A stretch of 64,000 bases of DNA from Abelmoschus esculentus. Taxonomy: Eukaryota; Streptophyta; Magnoliopsida; Malvales; Malvaceae. Of this stretch, positions 47,053 through 60,434 are shown in pieces. The translations under genes and the position numbers were made by a program. The stretch spans positions 15,887,001 to 15,951,000 of the forward strand of contig JAUCBN010000006.1 of NCBI GenBank assembly GCA_035048815.1, read 5' to 3'. Within the stretch, counting starts at the first letter, position 1. The number at the start of each line of letters is the position of its first letter. The notes under the pieces were generated by a model. The model did no database searches, was not told the origin of the DNA, and was given only the letters and a program-made list of their open reading frames with translations.

Positions 47053-47666
47053 CCCTCCCTCAAACTGAACACCAGAACCAGAGAAGTTGACGGATACTAT
47101 GAACATCACGGTTGGTTTATTTATCATTGAACATAATCTTCAAGTATTTTGTCATAATAACAGTGTACAAATCCAACCACACAAAATTTCAACACAAATA
47201 AAATGTTTGATCAAATGTTCAAATAAATACAATGATTACTGGTTGAAATTGAAGTTACTTAGATGCTGTGGAAGTTGTAGATTGTTGCCATTGTTACAGC
47301 CTTTCACAGCAACTCTTTCAATGGAACATATATGTTTCCCAAAACCAGAGAAGTTTAACTATGATGCAGCCCATGTAATTTGATAAATTAAAACAAAGAA
47401 TTCTTATTACAGAGCAAAAGCTGCAAGATATCCTCAACAAAAGCCAAACATAAACTTCAAAGAAAATAGCCACTCCGCAAACATCAACCAAAAATATCAT
47501 AATGGAATTCCCATAACCACGTGCTATATTACTTTAAACGATAAGTGAACTCGAGTAAACCATCATGTCTTGTGAAGAAACAATATATCAAATACTTTAC
47601 TGGAAGGAAAACGTTCTTGCTGCAGGGACTGTCTTTAAATTGTCCGTGATCATTTTTGATGATTTT
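47053..47666. other. Spacer between RAD1 relic and SYP22-like gene
   Basis: Probably includes the 3' untranslated region of the SYP22-like gene (from 47666 leftwards). No coding sequence recognised. Confidence 0.5.
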
Positions 47667-50077
47667 CTAAGCTGCCAGTACTATTATCACGATCAGAAGA
47701 ACAATTCCGAATATCACTAGGAGCAAGCAGGTCTGGCACATAAAAGGTAAATAAATTAATTCCTTGGGAAAGTAGATGGTATCCCTCACTGGGAAAATCA
47801 TCAGTATAAGAGAATGATTTCATATAGGCAGAAGACAACTCAGGAGAACCCCACACAAGTCCCACTAGCACAATTAAAAGGGGAATATGGCTAATGACTG
47901 TCTTAATGGAGTTTTACATCCAGTGCACCATTTTAATTTCATAAAATAAATGAATCAGAGAGCACTGTATGTTACCAGAGAAGAATTTGATCTCTGGCTC
48001 TTTGCAGCTTTCACAAGATGGGTTTTTGCCTGTGAAGTGGCAGCCTGAGAATTTTCTATATGGGTCCCAATGTCATCTGCAACAGACAATGACTATCAGT
48101 GCTATTCTATGATCCAGAAGACCACAACAATCATTGTGAATTCAATACAGAAGATTAATTTTGTTACCAATCATAGTTCCTTGCTCATGAACTAGCACGG
48201 CAAGATCTTTGAAGATCTCATTCACCTCGCCAATTTGCTGCTGAATATCTTGAATTCCTTGTTCTCTTTCGTCAATGATAGCCTCATTAAATGCAATCTC
48301 ATTATCCAACAGCAAGACCTCTTGTCTGCAAGGAAAAAACATTCAAAAGCAAAAGGCTGCAGTTGGATGGTCAAATTCATAAAAATTGATGATAAGACGA
48401 TACAGCAGATAAACAGTCTAAACAAACAGCATCCTTGGATCACATAAGATTTTCTTCTTTTAATTCTCAGCATGAAAAATAGACAACATATGTATATATG
48501 CATGGCTTGGGGAATGAATATGATCGATCACCTTTGCATAAGTATGTAGAATGCACAATTCAGTGATGCGTGATATAACTTGTGATTTTTGATTGCTCCA
48601 ATCCAACATGCATATTGATATGCAAGCAGGCAAGGTGCATTTAGACACACATTCTGGGAAAAGGAACTAGCATGGAGTGTTCATACAAATACATAATCAA
48701 TTTACACAAGTGATTCAAACTGTCTGTATCATGTGATGGGAATGGCTTGCTAAAAATTCCAAAACAGAACTTACCTTCTAGATTCGACAAGAAGTGCTCG
48801 CTGTTCGGCACTTTTATCTGAACCTATTTCCATCTCGCCCGCCGTATAGCTTCATGCAACAGGAAGAAACCTCTAGTCTAAGATTAAGAATAACATGCCA
48901 AAGCCTAAGCAAATTGAAGGATAACACATAACAATTTAAATTTGCAACCTTTAAAATGAGGAAAATTCAGTAATCCATATCGATATTTCACAAGTGATTT
49001 GTTAAAACCATTGCAATAACTCAATTTTCCATGTGTGCCATTAACACAAGCACATTGAATTCACTCTGCTACCTATCATGTAAGCGCTCCTATGATACAT
49101 ACCTTGAAGGAAGAACAGCCTGGGGCACAAAAGGAGAATATGACGTTTCTCTTTCAGCAGCAAGCCGTTGAGCCTTTTGAAACTCTTTCAAAACAGCTTG
49201 AAAATCCTTCGCAAGTTTGGCATCTGTTATCTTCTTGCTTGCCTATGATAACAAGAAAGGACATCAATTCTTTTACTTTGTATGAATTTCTGCGAGTTTC
49301 AAACAATAATAATAATAACAACAAGAACAACAAACATCAGAGATTCTTTGCTTATGTCAACCAGAAACCAAACTTACGCTAACTTCAGCATTATGATCTG
49401 ATTCACTAGCTTGTTTAAGTTTAGCCGAAGTATCTTTCACTAATTGCCCAATATGTAGCCTTGTTTTATGCCTGCAGAGTGAGACATATCAGCTACACTG
49501 CCCAGTGTCATGATATAATTAGCATACTCAAAATCACTCAAGAAAATCGACAGAAAGAAACGTTTCGCATGCAATACAAGGATGCATTAAAAAATAATCA
49601 AGAAAATCCAACATTAAAACCAAGAAATGCCACGTCCATCCAAACCAAATGAGAATTATCTGAATTTTCTCCAAAAGAAAATCAAATTGAACTTGACCAA
49701 GGGAATAATTTAACATCCCTAATTGGCCTTTCAATCTTTCTTTTTGAAATAATCGAAGCTAAAATCAATGCAATTGAACAGAATTAAACCATAAATAAGA
49801 ATTTAGATTCACAGTTAAAAGTCGATCGAGCAGAAACCACGCGATCAGTTAAAATTTCAATCGGAGCAATTGAATTGAGCAAGACTAACAGCTTTTCTCT
49901 GAGCTCAGGCGTGTCCTTTGGAGTGCCCAGGGTATTGACGAGTCGCTGGAAGGTGGAGACGGCTGTGTTGATTTGGAAAATTCCAGAAGCCACAGCTTGT
50001 GAGGCGTCTTGCTTTCCATTGATCAGGTTTTGCCTCGACGCATATGGCCGTCCAGCTTCCACATCTTGAAAGCTCAT
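47667..50077 (-). CDS. SYP22: Vacuolar/prevacuolar Qa-SNARE, SYP22 type
   Basis: Syntaxin of the SYP2 (SYP21/22/23) family, which drives membrane fusion at the late endosome and vacuole. Seven minus-strand exons: 49890-50077, 49378-49471, 49103-49242, 48775-48849, 48168-48325, 47976-48076 and 47667-47732. All have GT-AG junctions, the frame is continuous, and the product is 273 residues (family about 268). The N terminus has the Habc region: ASGIFQINTAVSTFQRLVNT, TPELREKL, RLHIGQLVKDTSAKLKQ, AKLAKDFQAVLKEFQKAQ. The SNARE motif runs from LLLDNEIAFNEAIIDEREQG through IGEVNEIFKDLAVLVHEQG to TATSQAKTHLVKA-like sequence, with the central Qa region present. The C-terminal anchor TCLLLVIFGIVLLIVIIVLA is the last exon. 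Because that exon encodes only the anchor, skipping or early termination there would give a soluble form. SYP22 rather than SYP21 or SYP23 is a best guess. Confidence 0.97.
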
Positions 50078-50099
50078 GATCGCTCTCCTCTGTATCTGC

Positions 50100-50713
50100 T
50101 TTCGTAAAAAAATCCTAATTGCAACACAGATTAGAGAGGTTAATCCAATTTCACGGTTAGGAAAAACACTATGGAAATTTGATGAAAAGAAAGGAACCTA
50201 AGAACAGTGCAAGAATTGAGGCACTGAAACACAGAAATATAATGGAATTTGACGTATTCAAAATATAATAAAAATGGAATTCTAAAGAATATATTTTTTA
50301 TTTACTAAATGAAGAAATTCAGGAAATAAGATTTCTTTTCAAAATATAACCCTAATTTATTTTATTTCTTAAAATATTACTCTTTAAAATTATTTTAAAA
50401 AATTTTAATTTTAAAAAATAAAATAAATTAAATTAAATAAAAAATTAAAGTCGATGTTAAAAATGTCGACTTTGAACAATGATTTTTAAAAAATATTTTA
50501 AAAATTATTAAAACATTATTTAAAATCGAGGCTTGATATTAACTTTAATTTTTATTTTATTTTATTTATTATTTAAAATTATTTTTTATAATTATCTTTA
50601 AAATTATTGTTAAAATATAACATATTAAGAATCAAGTGATTGGTGTAATATTTTTTAAAAATTAAAAGATCAAGTATAATATTTATATAAATTTTCCTCG
50701 TTAAATAACGTAA
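50100..50713. other. Upstream region of SYP22-like gene
   Basis: A leader of mixed composition to about 50250, then AT-rich DNA. No TATA box I would commit to, and no other gene. Confidence 0.4.
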
Positions 50714-51503
50714 TATATTGGCTTAAAGTTTTAATAAGTCCTTAAACTTTTGTAAAAAAAATCAATTAAGCCTTTAAACATTTTTTGCATACAATTAAGC
50801 CCTCAAACTCAAGAAAAAATTCAATTTAACCCTTAAACTCTTGCAAAAGATCAATTAAGCCCTTAAACTTTTTTTACATCTTATGCTCTCAAACTCAAGA
50901 AAAAAAATTAATTTGACCCTTTCACTAATTTTGATATTTAACTTTAATGATTTTTTTTTTGAAAAATCTTTAAAAAATAATATCACTTATCGTTTTTAGG
51001 AAATTTTAATTTTTAAAAATATATAAAAATCTAAACATTTTATAAAAAATTATTGAGAATTCTAAAATTATTTTAAAATATAAAATTGTTTTTTTTAATT
51101 GTATAGTAATTTTAATATTTTTAGTTTTTAGTTTTAATCTTTTAAAAAATTTTATTTATTATTTTAATTAAATTTTAGAATTAAAAATATTTTTTTAAGA
51201 TTTTTATATAATTTTAAAATAAAATTTTAAAATTTCCTAGAAATGAAAAGTGATATAATTTTTTTGTAATACGTGTCAAAAAATTTCAAAAAAAAAACTT
51301 TAAAGTTAATATTCAAGGTTGATTAAAGGTCTAAATTATTTTTTTTATTGAGTTTGAAGGCTTAATTGAATGTAAATATAATTTAAGGGCTCAATTAATT
51401 TTTTACAAAAGTTTAGAGGCTTAACTGGGTACAAAAAAATTTTAAAGCTTTATTAATTTTTATGCAAAAGTTTAAAGGCTTATTGAACCCTTAAGCCAAT
51501 ATA
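50714..51503. mobile_element. Foldback element with 'attaagcccttaaac' units
   Basis: 790 bp. The left end TATATTGGCTTAA is exactly inverted at the right end (51491-51503). Arms of about 270 bp each carry tandem-like units 'caattaagcccttaaactttt' / 'caaaagtttaaaggctta'. The centre is AT-rich with further palindromes. No coding. Confidence 0.8.
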
Positions 51504-52440
51504 ATTTGTTAAGAGAATTCAAACCGATTTTCTTGTTACTTTTTCTTATTGTTTTAAATAGAGTTTTGGATAAACTAAATTCATGGTCATTTAACTATGA
51601 GTTTAATGATAATAGTATCACATTTCTTTTAAAAGTTACAAACAAGTCATTTAGTTAAAAATATGTTACAAACAAAACATTGAATTAACATTTTTTACAA
51701 ACATGTCACTTTTCTTCTAATGTGACATTGTATAATAGCATTTTTAATCTCGAAAATTTATATAGCTTATAAATTTAATAAATTTAACTTTTAATATTTA
51801 AATTTTTTATTATTTTAATATTTATTCTTCTCTTAAATTATTTATTCTTATCTCGTAAATGTTATATTATTTTTTTGTTACTTTTCTAATATAATAACAG
51901 TTAAGATTAACTTCTTATTGTTTTATATAATAATATAGCTATCGAACTAGTGATTTGATCTGATGAGCACACTTGCTTTGACAATACCATAAAAATATAA
52001 AATTATTGAAACTTTAAATATGCATGATTAAATTTATTGAATTATTTTAAATTGGAACAAAATTAATAGAATTTATAAATTTTAAGGTCTAAAAAGTTAT
52101 TATATATATAAAAAATAATATATGTGTAAGCAGAGTAATCTGTTTATAACAATATGTTAACGTTATAATTTTAAAAATTAATAGAATTTATAAATATGTT
52201 AACGTTACTATCTAAAGTTATAATTTTTAATTAAAATTCGTTAACGTTATTAAAAGAGGATATATCATATTTATTAAATTTTAAAAATTTTATTAAAAGA
52301 GGATATATCATCTTTATCCGTTAATTTTATTAAAAAAAATTATTTTAAAAATTTTAAAATTATAGGTGTTAGGATTTTCTTTCTTTTGTAATATTCTCTA
52401 GGTTTTCTATCCTTGTTGTCGTCATTCTTCATCTCTTTTG
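51504..52440. other. AT-rich intergenic region
   Basis: Contains a dispersed repeat fragment (about 51570-51720) related to 31585-31700. No gene recognised. Confidence 0.5.
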
Positions 52441-52906
52441 TAGGGATGTAAAAACCTGACCCGACCTGAAAACCCGTCTAAAACTTGTTCGAGTCAGAAC
52501 TTGATTTGACTCGGGATGTAATGACTCGAACCTGATCTATATCCGACTGTTGTTGACCTGAACCCGAGTTGGACTTGTTACTATAGTAACCGAACATGAA
52601 CTGTATCCGACCAAGAATGACATGAACCCGATTTTAACCTGTTACTGTAGACCTGAAACCTGACCTGTATCCGACTGAAACGAACCCAAACCCGAGTCTG
52701 ACCTGACAGATAACCGATAGTACCCGGCTGAATCGACCCGAGACCTGATTTTACCCGACCTATTTTGAACCCGACCTGATAAATGACCCGACTTATTTTG
52801 AACTCGACCTGTTATTGACCTAAACTAATATTAACAAAACTTAATATTTACATGACATATAATTAAATATATCTATAATTTGAAGAATTTAAAATATTAA
52901 TAAATA
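52441..52906. mobile_element. Second hAT-like copy, left end
   Basis: Starts TAGGGATGTAAAAACCTGAC and follows 13919-14290 closely (ttgttcgagtcagaact, atgtaatgactcgaacctgatc, tatccgactgttgttgacc). It is interrupted by the CACTA element at 52910 and continues at 63957 to the window edge. Its right end is beyond the window. The 8 bp before it are ctcttttg. Confidence 0.85.
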
Positions 52907-52909
52907 TAA

Positions 52910-53850
52910 CACTATAAGAAATTTCTATTATTGTGACAAATTTAATTTTGATAAAATTATTTTTGTCACGATTAGTATCTTTATTGTGACAAAATAAATT
53001 AACGTCACTTTAAATTAAAAATATATATATAATTGTCACAAAATTTAAATCTGTCATAATATTTTGACACAATTAATAAATTTATGTAATATATAGTGAA
53101 AAAATATATTTTGTTATCATTGTTTGTCATAAATATTTCCCTCTATTTATTTGGCGTCAAAAAAAGATATATAATAACAAATTTTATAACTATACATTAT
53201 ATATATTATTACAAAAAAAAATTATCACAACAAATAATTAAAATAATTTTTTTATGATAGATTATGTTTGTATTTATATATTTGAGATATACTAATAAAA
53301 TTTATTTTCATAAAATTTTCTTTCTTTTCTGGCGTAAAAATAATATAGTAACATGATTTGTAACTATAAGTTATAGTTGTTATTAAAAAAATTGCTATAA
53401 ATAATGAGATTCATGTTTTCTGTGATAAATTTTGTTTGTAGTTATAAATTTTAATTATTATAATAAAATTTATTGTTATAAAATTTTTTCCTCGAATTTT
53501 TGGTGCAAAAAATCATATAGTGATAAATTTTGTAACTATAAGTTATAAATATTTTTACAAAAAAAATATCACAACAAATAATTATACTCAAGATTTTTGT
53601 GATAAAATAATTTTGTAGTTATATATTTTAATTATAGTGATAAATTTATTTTCACATTTTTTTTCTTTTTTTGTGCTAAAAACCTCATATAATGACAAAT
53701 TTGTAACTATATGTTATACTTTTTTTATGTAAAAATATTATCATAATAAATAATAAGATTTAAATTTTTATGTTAAATTATGTTTTTAGTTATTTATTTT
53801 ATCGTGACAAAATATATTTTCATAAATATTTATAATATATATTATAATTA
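52910..53850. repeat. CACTA left subterminal repeat region
   Basis: Many direct and inverted copies of a TTGTGACAAA-like word, with variants TTGTCACGA, TTGTCATAA and ATAGTGACAAA, spaced tens of bases apart. Confidence 0.85.
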
Positions 53851-54449
53851 TAATTTATAGTTTTTAAAATTATATTAAATTATGTTTTAGCTATTTATTT
53901 TAGGTATATTTATTTTTTAAAATTAAAAAGTCAAAAACAAACTTGATAAAGAAAGAATATATATTAAGATACTTTTTACCTTTAATGAAAGAGTGAGTTT
54001 CTATATTCGATATTAACATTTCTCATGCTTTTGGTGATTAATAATATATTGAGATATTTTTTACCTTTTCAAGATACCTAGTTAAATATTTAAAGTATTA
54101 TTAACAAAGCTTATTTTAATTATTATTTTTTTAATAAAAATTAAAAAATAATTAAAAATTATTATTATTATGCTTACTTAGATATTTAAAATTTATTATT
54201 ATTGTTATTCATTAAATTAATAATAATATTAAAATAAAATTTTATTTAAAATAAATAAATAAAGTTTCCTTATTTTTTAGAGCGGGAATTATTTTTATAT
54301 TAATAAAATTTCTCCCTTAATATTATGGAAAATATTAGATTTGGGAGAGAAATTCGGAAAATTTTATTTTTTTCTCCTATAAACATAATTTTTTATCAAA
54401 CCCTAATTATTATTTAGCCGTCTTAAGTCAATATCTCTGCATCATTTTG

Positions 54450-54660
54450 GAGAGAAAAAACAAAACTGTAAGTTTTTCTTTTTATATTTTATCTTATTTA
54501 GTATATTATGATTTATAATTCCTGTTTTATAATTTTTTTATTTTTTTAGGAAATCATGTATAAGAGCAAAAGAGTGAGAATTTCTTCAACTCTGGTTGAT
54601 TCTAATCGACAAAAATAATCAAAATCTAATAAACATAAGGAGCCGATAAACAATCAAGGT
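54450..54660 (+). other. Possible fossil CACTA exon (left)
   Basis: A polypyrimidine-AG (about 54540-54550) is followed by ATG at 54556 and a short frame MYKSKRVRISSTLVDSNRQK. After an in-frame TAA it ends at CAAG|GTAAT. It looks like an exon start of a mobile-element gene. The LTR retrotransposon lies 140 bp downstream. Confidence 0.3.
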
Positions 54661-54795
54661 AATATTTTAATTAGTTTGTGCGTGTATTTTCAATTTATTA
54701 GAGCCAATGATTACATATATTTGATTGTGGTTTATTCTTTGTTTTAGATGTTTCTTTTCTTGTTCGATACTTTGTATTTGTTTCAATTTAATAAT

Positions 54796-55871
54796 TGTAA
54801 TCACTCATTTTTATCGAATTTTAGTATTTGTAGTACTATTATAGTAATCATATTATTAATAAAAAGAGATGATAAAAAATGAGAAAAAGAAGAAGAAAAT
54901 AAAAGGAAAGTTGATGTGAGATTGGAATCCCACATTGATGAGAAACCCCACTTCCATCTCTCCAAATGCCTATAAAAGGAGGTGAGGGGAAGTTTTTTGA
55001 GATGAGAACCAATTGGGTGAGGGTAGTACCCTATGATCTTAATTTGAGAGCTTAGCTCTCCCCAAATTTTGGGTGGTTTGATCGGGTCTTACTTTTAAGA
55101 TTTGATCTAGTTAAAAATTTTGGAGGGGTCGTGGTAGATCTTGGTGGGGAGTTCATCGGGGTTAGCCGTTCGTATTTTTAGGTATGATTTTTATCTTTGT
55201 ATTTTGAATATTTTTAATGAAAATAGTTGTTTTTAATTTGTGTTGTATATTAATATTAATTTATGTTTATGTTTTAAATTAATATTTATGTATGTTTTAA
55301 TTTATATTTTAGATTAGTATTAAATTTGTTAGATTAATATTTATGTTTTATGTATTTATTTTTATGTGATATATTTAATTTATTTGCTTAAGTTGCATGA
55401 ATTAATATTTAGTTTTGTTAATGCGGGCCCCTAAATTCGGTCGTAAGCGAGGCCAGTACCAATAAGGTGGTAGTGGTTTGGATGCTTATCTTCGGATTTA
55501 GGTGCTTTAAAATAAATGCGTATATTCAATTAAAATTAATTCGATCATCAAATTAGCCCGGAAAATTTAATATTAGTAAAGCGCTAATTAAACAAAGTAC
55601 CAATTTTTGGGCGGTGTGAGGGTGCTAATTCTTCCCCATCCGTAACCGACTCCCGAACCCCAACTTTTCAAATCTCTGGTTTTATGGTGTCCGGTCTACC
55701 AAAACGGCCGGTGGCGACTCCAATTTTACAAAAAATGATTTTTAAAAGAAAACCCCACGTAGAATACATTCATTTCAAAACGACACATCAAAAATGTTTT
55801 TCACAATCAATATATGTTATTTTAGCGATTTTAATTAATCGTAAATTTTTCACATTTTTTAGATCGCTACA
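54796..55871 (+). repeat. 5' LTR of the LARD-like element
   Basis: Starts TGTAATCACTC and ends GATCGCTACA. A TATA box TATAAAAGG is at 54971-54979. Confidence 0.95.
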
Positions 55872-56069
55872 GATGGCGACTCCGCTGGGGATAAATTTTG
55901 TTTTTTTTAAACAAAAGGAGAGTCAAGCTTTTTAAATGATTATCGCTTTATGAATATTAAAGATTTTGGGCTAAAATGATGATCAAATTAATTTTTAATT
56001 GAATTTGCGCATTTATTTTTTCGCATTTAAAATTGACATCTAAACCCATCATTTTAAGTGAGGGGAAAA

Positions 56070-56185
56070 GGCTAACGCTTTCGTGGAGATATCGTTCTCC
56101 CGTATGGGCCCTAGCCGAAATACCTTCGGGGCTTCAATACCTTATGCTTTCGTGAGGATATCGTTCCTTCGTATGGGTATAAGTG
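56070..56185. repeat. Two-copy leader repeat
   Basis: The string 'gctttcgtggagatatcgtt' and the variant 'gctttcgtgaggatatcgtt', each followed by 'yycgtatggg', occur 70 bp apart just downstream of the primer-binding site. Confidence 0.8.
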
Positions 56186-56189
56186 AACT

Positions 56190-58250
56190 GGTCCCCCTGA
56201 ATTGAACCCGATCAAAATGAGCCTATAATGGGTAATGATCGGGGGCCTTTCTACTCTTAGTAGAGGATAGCTCGGACAATTCGGGTCCCGCTTTTAACAC
56301 CAAAACTGCATATAGAGAACTAGACTACCTACCCCACTAGAGTTATGCGGATACCCTAGGCGAATTAGACAAGATATCTAGGATTGCCTTTCTCTATTTA
56401 CTTCTGCGCAAATTTATTTTTTACGAAATTTATTTTTGCGTTTATTATTTTTACCCGATACTAACATGGTTACTTTTGTTTTTATTTCTCTTTTTTGCAT
56501 GCATTACATCTTGCATTGCATTAGAGGGTATTGATTCGAGTGGTTTATCCTACAAAGGAAACATTCACCATGGAAGAGAGGTATCTGAAAACCTTAACCC
56601 TAGTGTTAGAAAACGATCAGAGACATCAATTAAGGGACGAGATTCAGCAAGGTCACCATCCGTTAAACCCCTTTTATCAGACACCGGTTAGAGGATAACC
56701 GAAGAGCCCAGAAAATAATCTGCCAAACGATCAGGTAATAACCATGCATTTATTCGGGTCTACATCGTCCGGGATTCCAAGCGAACATAAAGGACGTAAC
56801 AGAAAACCAAGGTTTAATCAAAGGGTTAGCAGAGGCAGAGAACTGACATCATCTCATCATCTAAAGGTCGAGTCAGAATCAAGCATCAGTCTACTAAGAA
56901 CAGGTAATAATGATTTGCCTTACCCGAGTTGACAACAAATTTACCATCGAGAGTTCCAAACTAATGCAAAAGATGTAACAGAAAACCACTGAAGATCTAA
57001 CAACAAAAATGTTTTTCAAAGATGCAGAACTAACACCATTTTGACATCTAGAGGTCGAGTTGCAGTCAGATACGGAACACCAATTTAAAAGAATACAAGA
57101 AGAACAACGAGAGATCAGTGCCTCACTAGCCCATTTCACGAGTATCGTGATCATCATTCAGGAGATGATATAGAATTTTGGAAGTAACATCACCAGAAAG
57201 AAGCCACTGTTAGTAACACCAACATGGTAGGGTCGCTCAGGTAATATTTGAACAAGACCAATGCAAACGATCTCGAAAATCAAAGTTTAAAAGATCGGGT
57301 TAGTTGTGGAGATCAAAACTCTTCATCCGAAGCCCATGATATAAAAGAGATTCTTTTGTCAAGCAAGCAATTTAGGGCCATAGGAAATCAGAATTAGGGT
57401 TAGCACTTATGTATAGGACTAGTTACCCCAATGTTGTAATGGACCCTCTATTTTCTATGAAAGTAATCCAGTAGGGTGAGTACCAATAAGAATCAATACC
57501 TTTAGCTGCATACATTTTACATCATCTGCATCACACATGCTTTCCTATCTCTCTCAATACTAGAGGAAGCAAATGGAAGACTACATAGCAACCTAAAAAG
57601 AGGCAAAAATAATTGAAAGATCATCTCGAAGACATAACACAGAAAATCAATGTTCAGATTCCTATGACGTATACCGAATGGTTCCTGATCCTCATCAAAA
57701 GCTGTCAACACTTGTCCAATCCAAATCGAAAAGGACCCTACACCCGATTATGATGTCAATGTCGCAAGGGAAGCATAAGTCACACGAACAAGAATTATAG
57801 AGCCCTGAAGAACAAGGTCCAAAGTTTGATTGAAGCCGATAGTTCGAGTTTCGAAGTATGATGATAGAGATGGATTTGTAGAGTTTTTGATTTTTCAGTT
57901 GAACATCAAACTGAAAGTTTCATGCATATTTGTTTTAATTTATTAAAAATAATTCTTCAATTCTTTGAATATTTCATTCATTTAAGGATAACTCTTGTTT
58001 TCCCATGTGCATATAACAAACATTTTTAAACATGTACATATCTTTACACACTTGGTCCTTGAAATTTCAAGTGCGATAGCATCTCTGCTTCAAATTCAAA
58101 GACTGACTCTAAAGTTTGGTATATTCAGAAGAGACTGAATATTGCGAGGATATTATAAATGAGAGTCTCTACTAGTCTAGTAAGGCCGATAGAGGAACAA
58201 TGTGAACGAATAGATAATGGACAACTTCCATTTTTAGGAAGAATTTCTTC
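56190..58250. other. Non-coding interior of the LARD-like element
   Basis: Frames up to about 90 codons on both strands, none with a recognisable domain. Words such as 'aaggacgtaacagaaaacca' recur with variation (about 56795, 56967, 57635), pointing to old internal duplication. Confidence 0.5.
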
Positions 58251-58258
58251 TCAAGAAC

Positions 58259-59240
58259 TTGTTGATCAAGATCCTTGAATCAAGAGTCGATCTTAAACTT
58301 TTACCCCCTGAAGACCTTCTCAGGACTTACTTGAATGAGACGACGAATGATGTTCTCTCACCTCACCAGAAGAGGAGGGCAAGATTAGAAAAAATATATT
58401 TTGAAATCGAAAGACTATCAGTAGGAAATAGTCAGAAGCTAAGACACACACAAAAAAAGAAAAGAAAAAGAAAAAGAAAAAGAAAAGAAAAGAAAAAGGG
58501 AAAAGGAAAAAGAAAGAAAAAAAGAAAGAAAAAGAACCAGAATGACAATCAGAAGTCCAAAACCAGCCTGAATCAAGTAAAAAAGGATTTTTGTAGATTG
58601 CAATATCAGGAAATTACAAGAAAGATGACCAAATCCAGGCAATATCAAAAAGTTGCAAAAATGTTACCAAATAAAAACTGTGGATAACCGAGAAGTACTT
58701 CAATTTGGTGGTACACTCGTAAACTTAAAAGAGAAAAGAAAAGGAGAAATAGTGTTGTACACACTTTATTCAGATCAGACAATCCGGAAACAGAAACTCA
58801 TCCAGAAGAAACAAGACAAAGATAAGCGAAGAATCTTCATTTTGAACATCTCACGATCACATAGATTTGCACATAAGAAAATATCAAAGCACATCAAAGA
58901 TAAATCGGCATGAAGATTGTCATTTTTGGTAAAAAAAAAAAGAAGAAAAAGCAAGAAAAAGAAAAGAAAAGAAAAGAGAAAATAGATGAAAGAAAAAAAA
59001 GAGAGAAGAATGTTAGAAATATACATATAACAAATATAGTACATTTATTGTACACACTTCATATTCAGATCAAACAATTCAGAAGCAGAAATTCAATCAG
59101 AATAAACGAGGCAAAGATAAACAAAGAAATCTTCATTTTTAACACCTCAAGATCTCACAGATTTGCACAGAAGTGAACATCGAAGCCCATCTAAGACAAG
59201 TCGGCCTGAAGATTATCAATTTCGGAAAAAGAGAATGAAC
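58259..59240. repeat. Internal tandem duplication with purine-rich tracts
   Basis: Two units of roughly 210 bp (about 58745-58950 and 59035-59240) share 'tgtacacacttYatattcagatca', 'gcaaagataaRc', 'gaatcttcattttKaac', 'atagatttgcaca' and 'gaagattRtca'. A long (AAAAG)n-type tract at 58447-58540 and another at 58930-59010 lie beside them. The plus-strand frame at 58259-58687 encodes a Lys-rich run over the first tract and is not a credible gene. Confidence 0.75.
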
Positions 59241-60434
59241 TCTAGGGTGAAAACCTAAAACAGGCAGTCTAGAGGGACTCAAAAAGATAGATCACAAATA
59301 CAGAAGCATCTTTATACCGGTCATTGATCTAGGTCATACAAGCTTTCAAAGATTATTTTGATCATTCAGGGATGTCCAAACTAAATGAGATTGTCTTCAA
59401 ATCACATTTCCGCCCAAAGGTTAACCTTGCTTCAAGGAAGTTCAAACTTCGAAGTGCTTGATCGAAACCTAAATGAGGGAAGGATGGGGTTGGATGAGAA
59501 AGTAAGGTAATGAGTGCCACCAAAAAGGGGTAGCTTCTAGGAAAGGGATTGTTCCTTTTGAAAGCCCGATAAGTTTAGAAAAGGCTACACATTTGTCTAT
59601 ATTCCCGTAATAGTCGAAGATCCTCTAAATATGTTCTTCATTAGAGTTGAGCTTTGTCAGATTGGGGCAAATATATCATTGCATTTGACATTCATGAGAG
59701 CAATCTTTTTCTTAAATTATTTTGCAACATACTCCGAAATTACATACATTTTAAATCTTTCTTACATCAAAAATACATGCAAATAAAATCTTTTTTTAAT
59801 TAAATAAAACTGGGAGTCAACCTCCTTTGAGGAACCTCGACGAACACATCAATGAAGTTAAGACACAAAAACGTTTGGTCAACCTTCATACCGATCCAGA
59901 CGAGGATACAAAGAATATGAGTGGGGCATCATTATCTACAAAATGACAAAACCATAGCTCAGATCAGAAATGACCAAAGATGTCATGAGGACTGATAAAG
60001 TTTATTTAACGAAGCCTACATGGTCAACCGAATGAGGATCGGGGCACCAACCTTTTTGGAACAGAGAATAGAACTTCATGCATCAATGCATACCCAGAGA
60101 TAGATTGCACATGCGCATCTCGAACATACATCACGAACACATACATAGTGAAAATGCTCATTCATCATCATTTTTTATAAATTGTCTTACAATAAAATAT
60201 AGATAGTGGTTAAGAAGATGGCCGTAATAGAGATTTCGTGCATGTTTTAGCAAAAAAGAAAAAAAAAAGATCAAGCCAGAGAGGAAAAAGAAGAAGAAAA
60301 AGAAAGTAAAAAAGGAGAACAAAAGAAAAAAATATACCTCGATACGAAACTTGACAGACAGTGAGTATGTCACTAAAACAAAAGAAAAATCGAGCACGGA
60401 GATCAGGACACTGGGAAATCCAGAAACTTAAATG
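59241..60434. other. Non-coding interior of the LARD-like element
   Basis: No domain recognised. The stretch 59820-60130 has slightly higher complexity but stops in all frames. Confidence 0.5.

Noticed and set aside
55874..55891. tRNA gene
   Set aside because: Only an 18-nt tRNA-like primer-binding site next to an LTR; no cloverleaf. I saw no convincing tRNA or rRNA gene in the window.
58259..58687. 142-residue Lys-rich frame
   Set aside because: Its basic run is a translated (AAAAG)n tract inside the retrotransposon interior; there is no domain.
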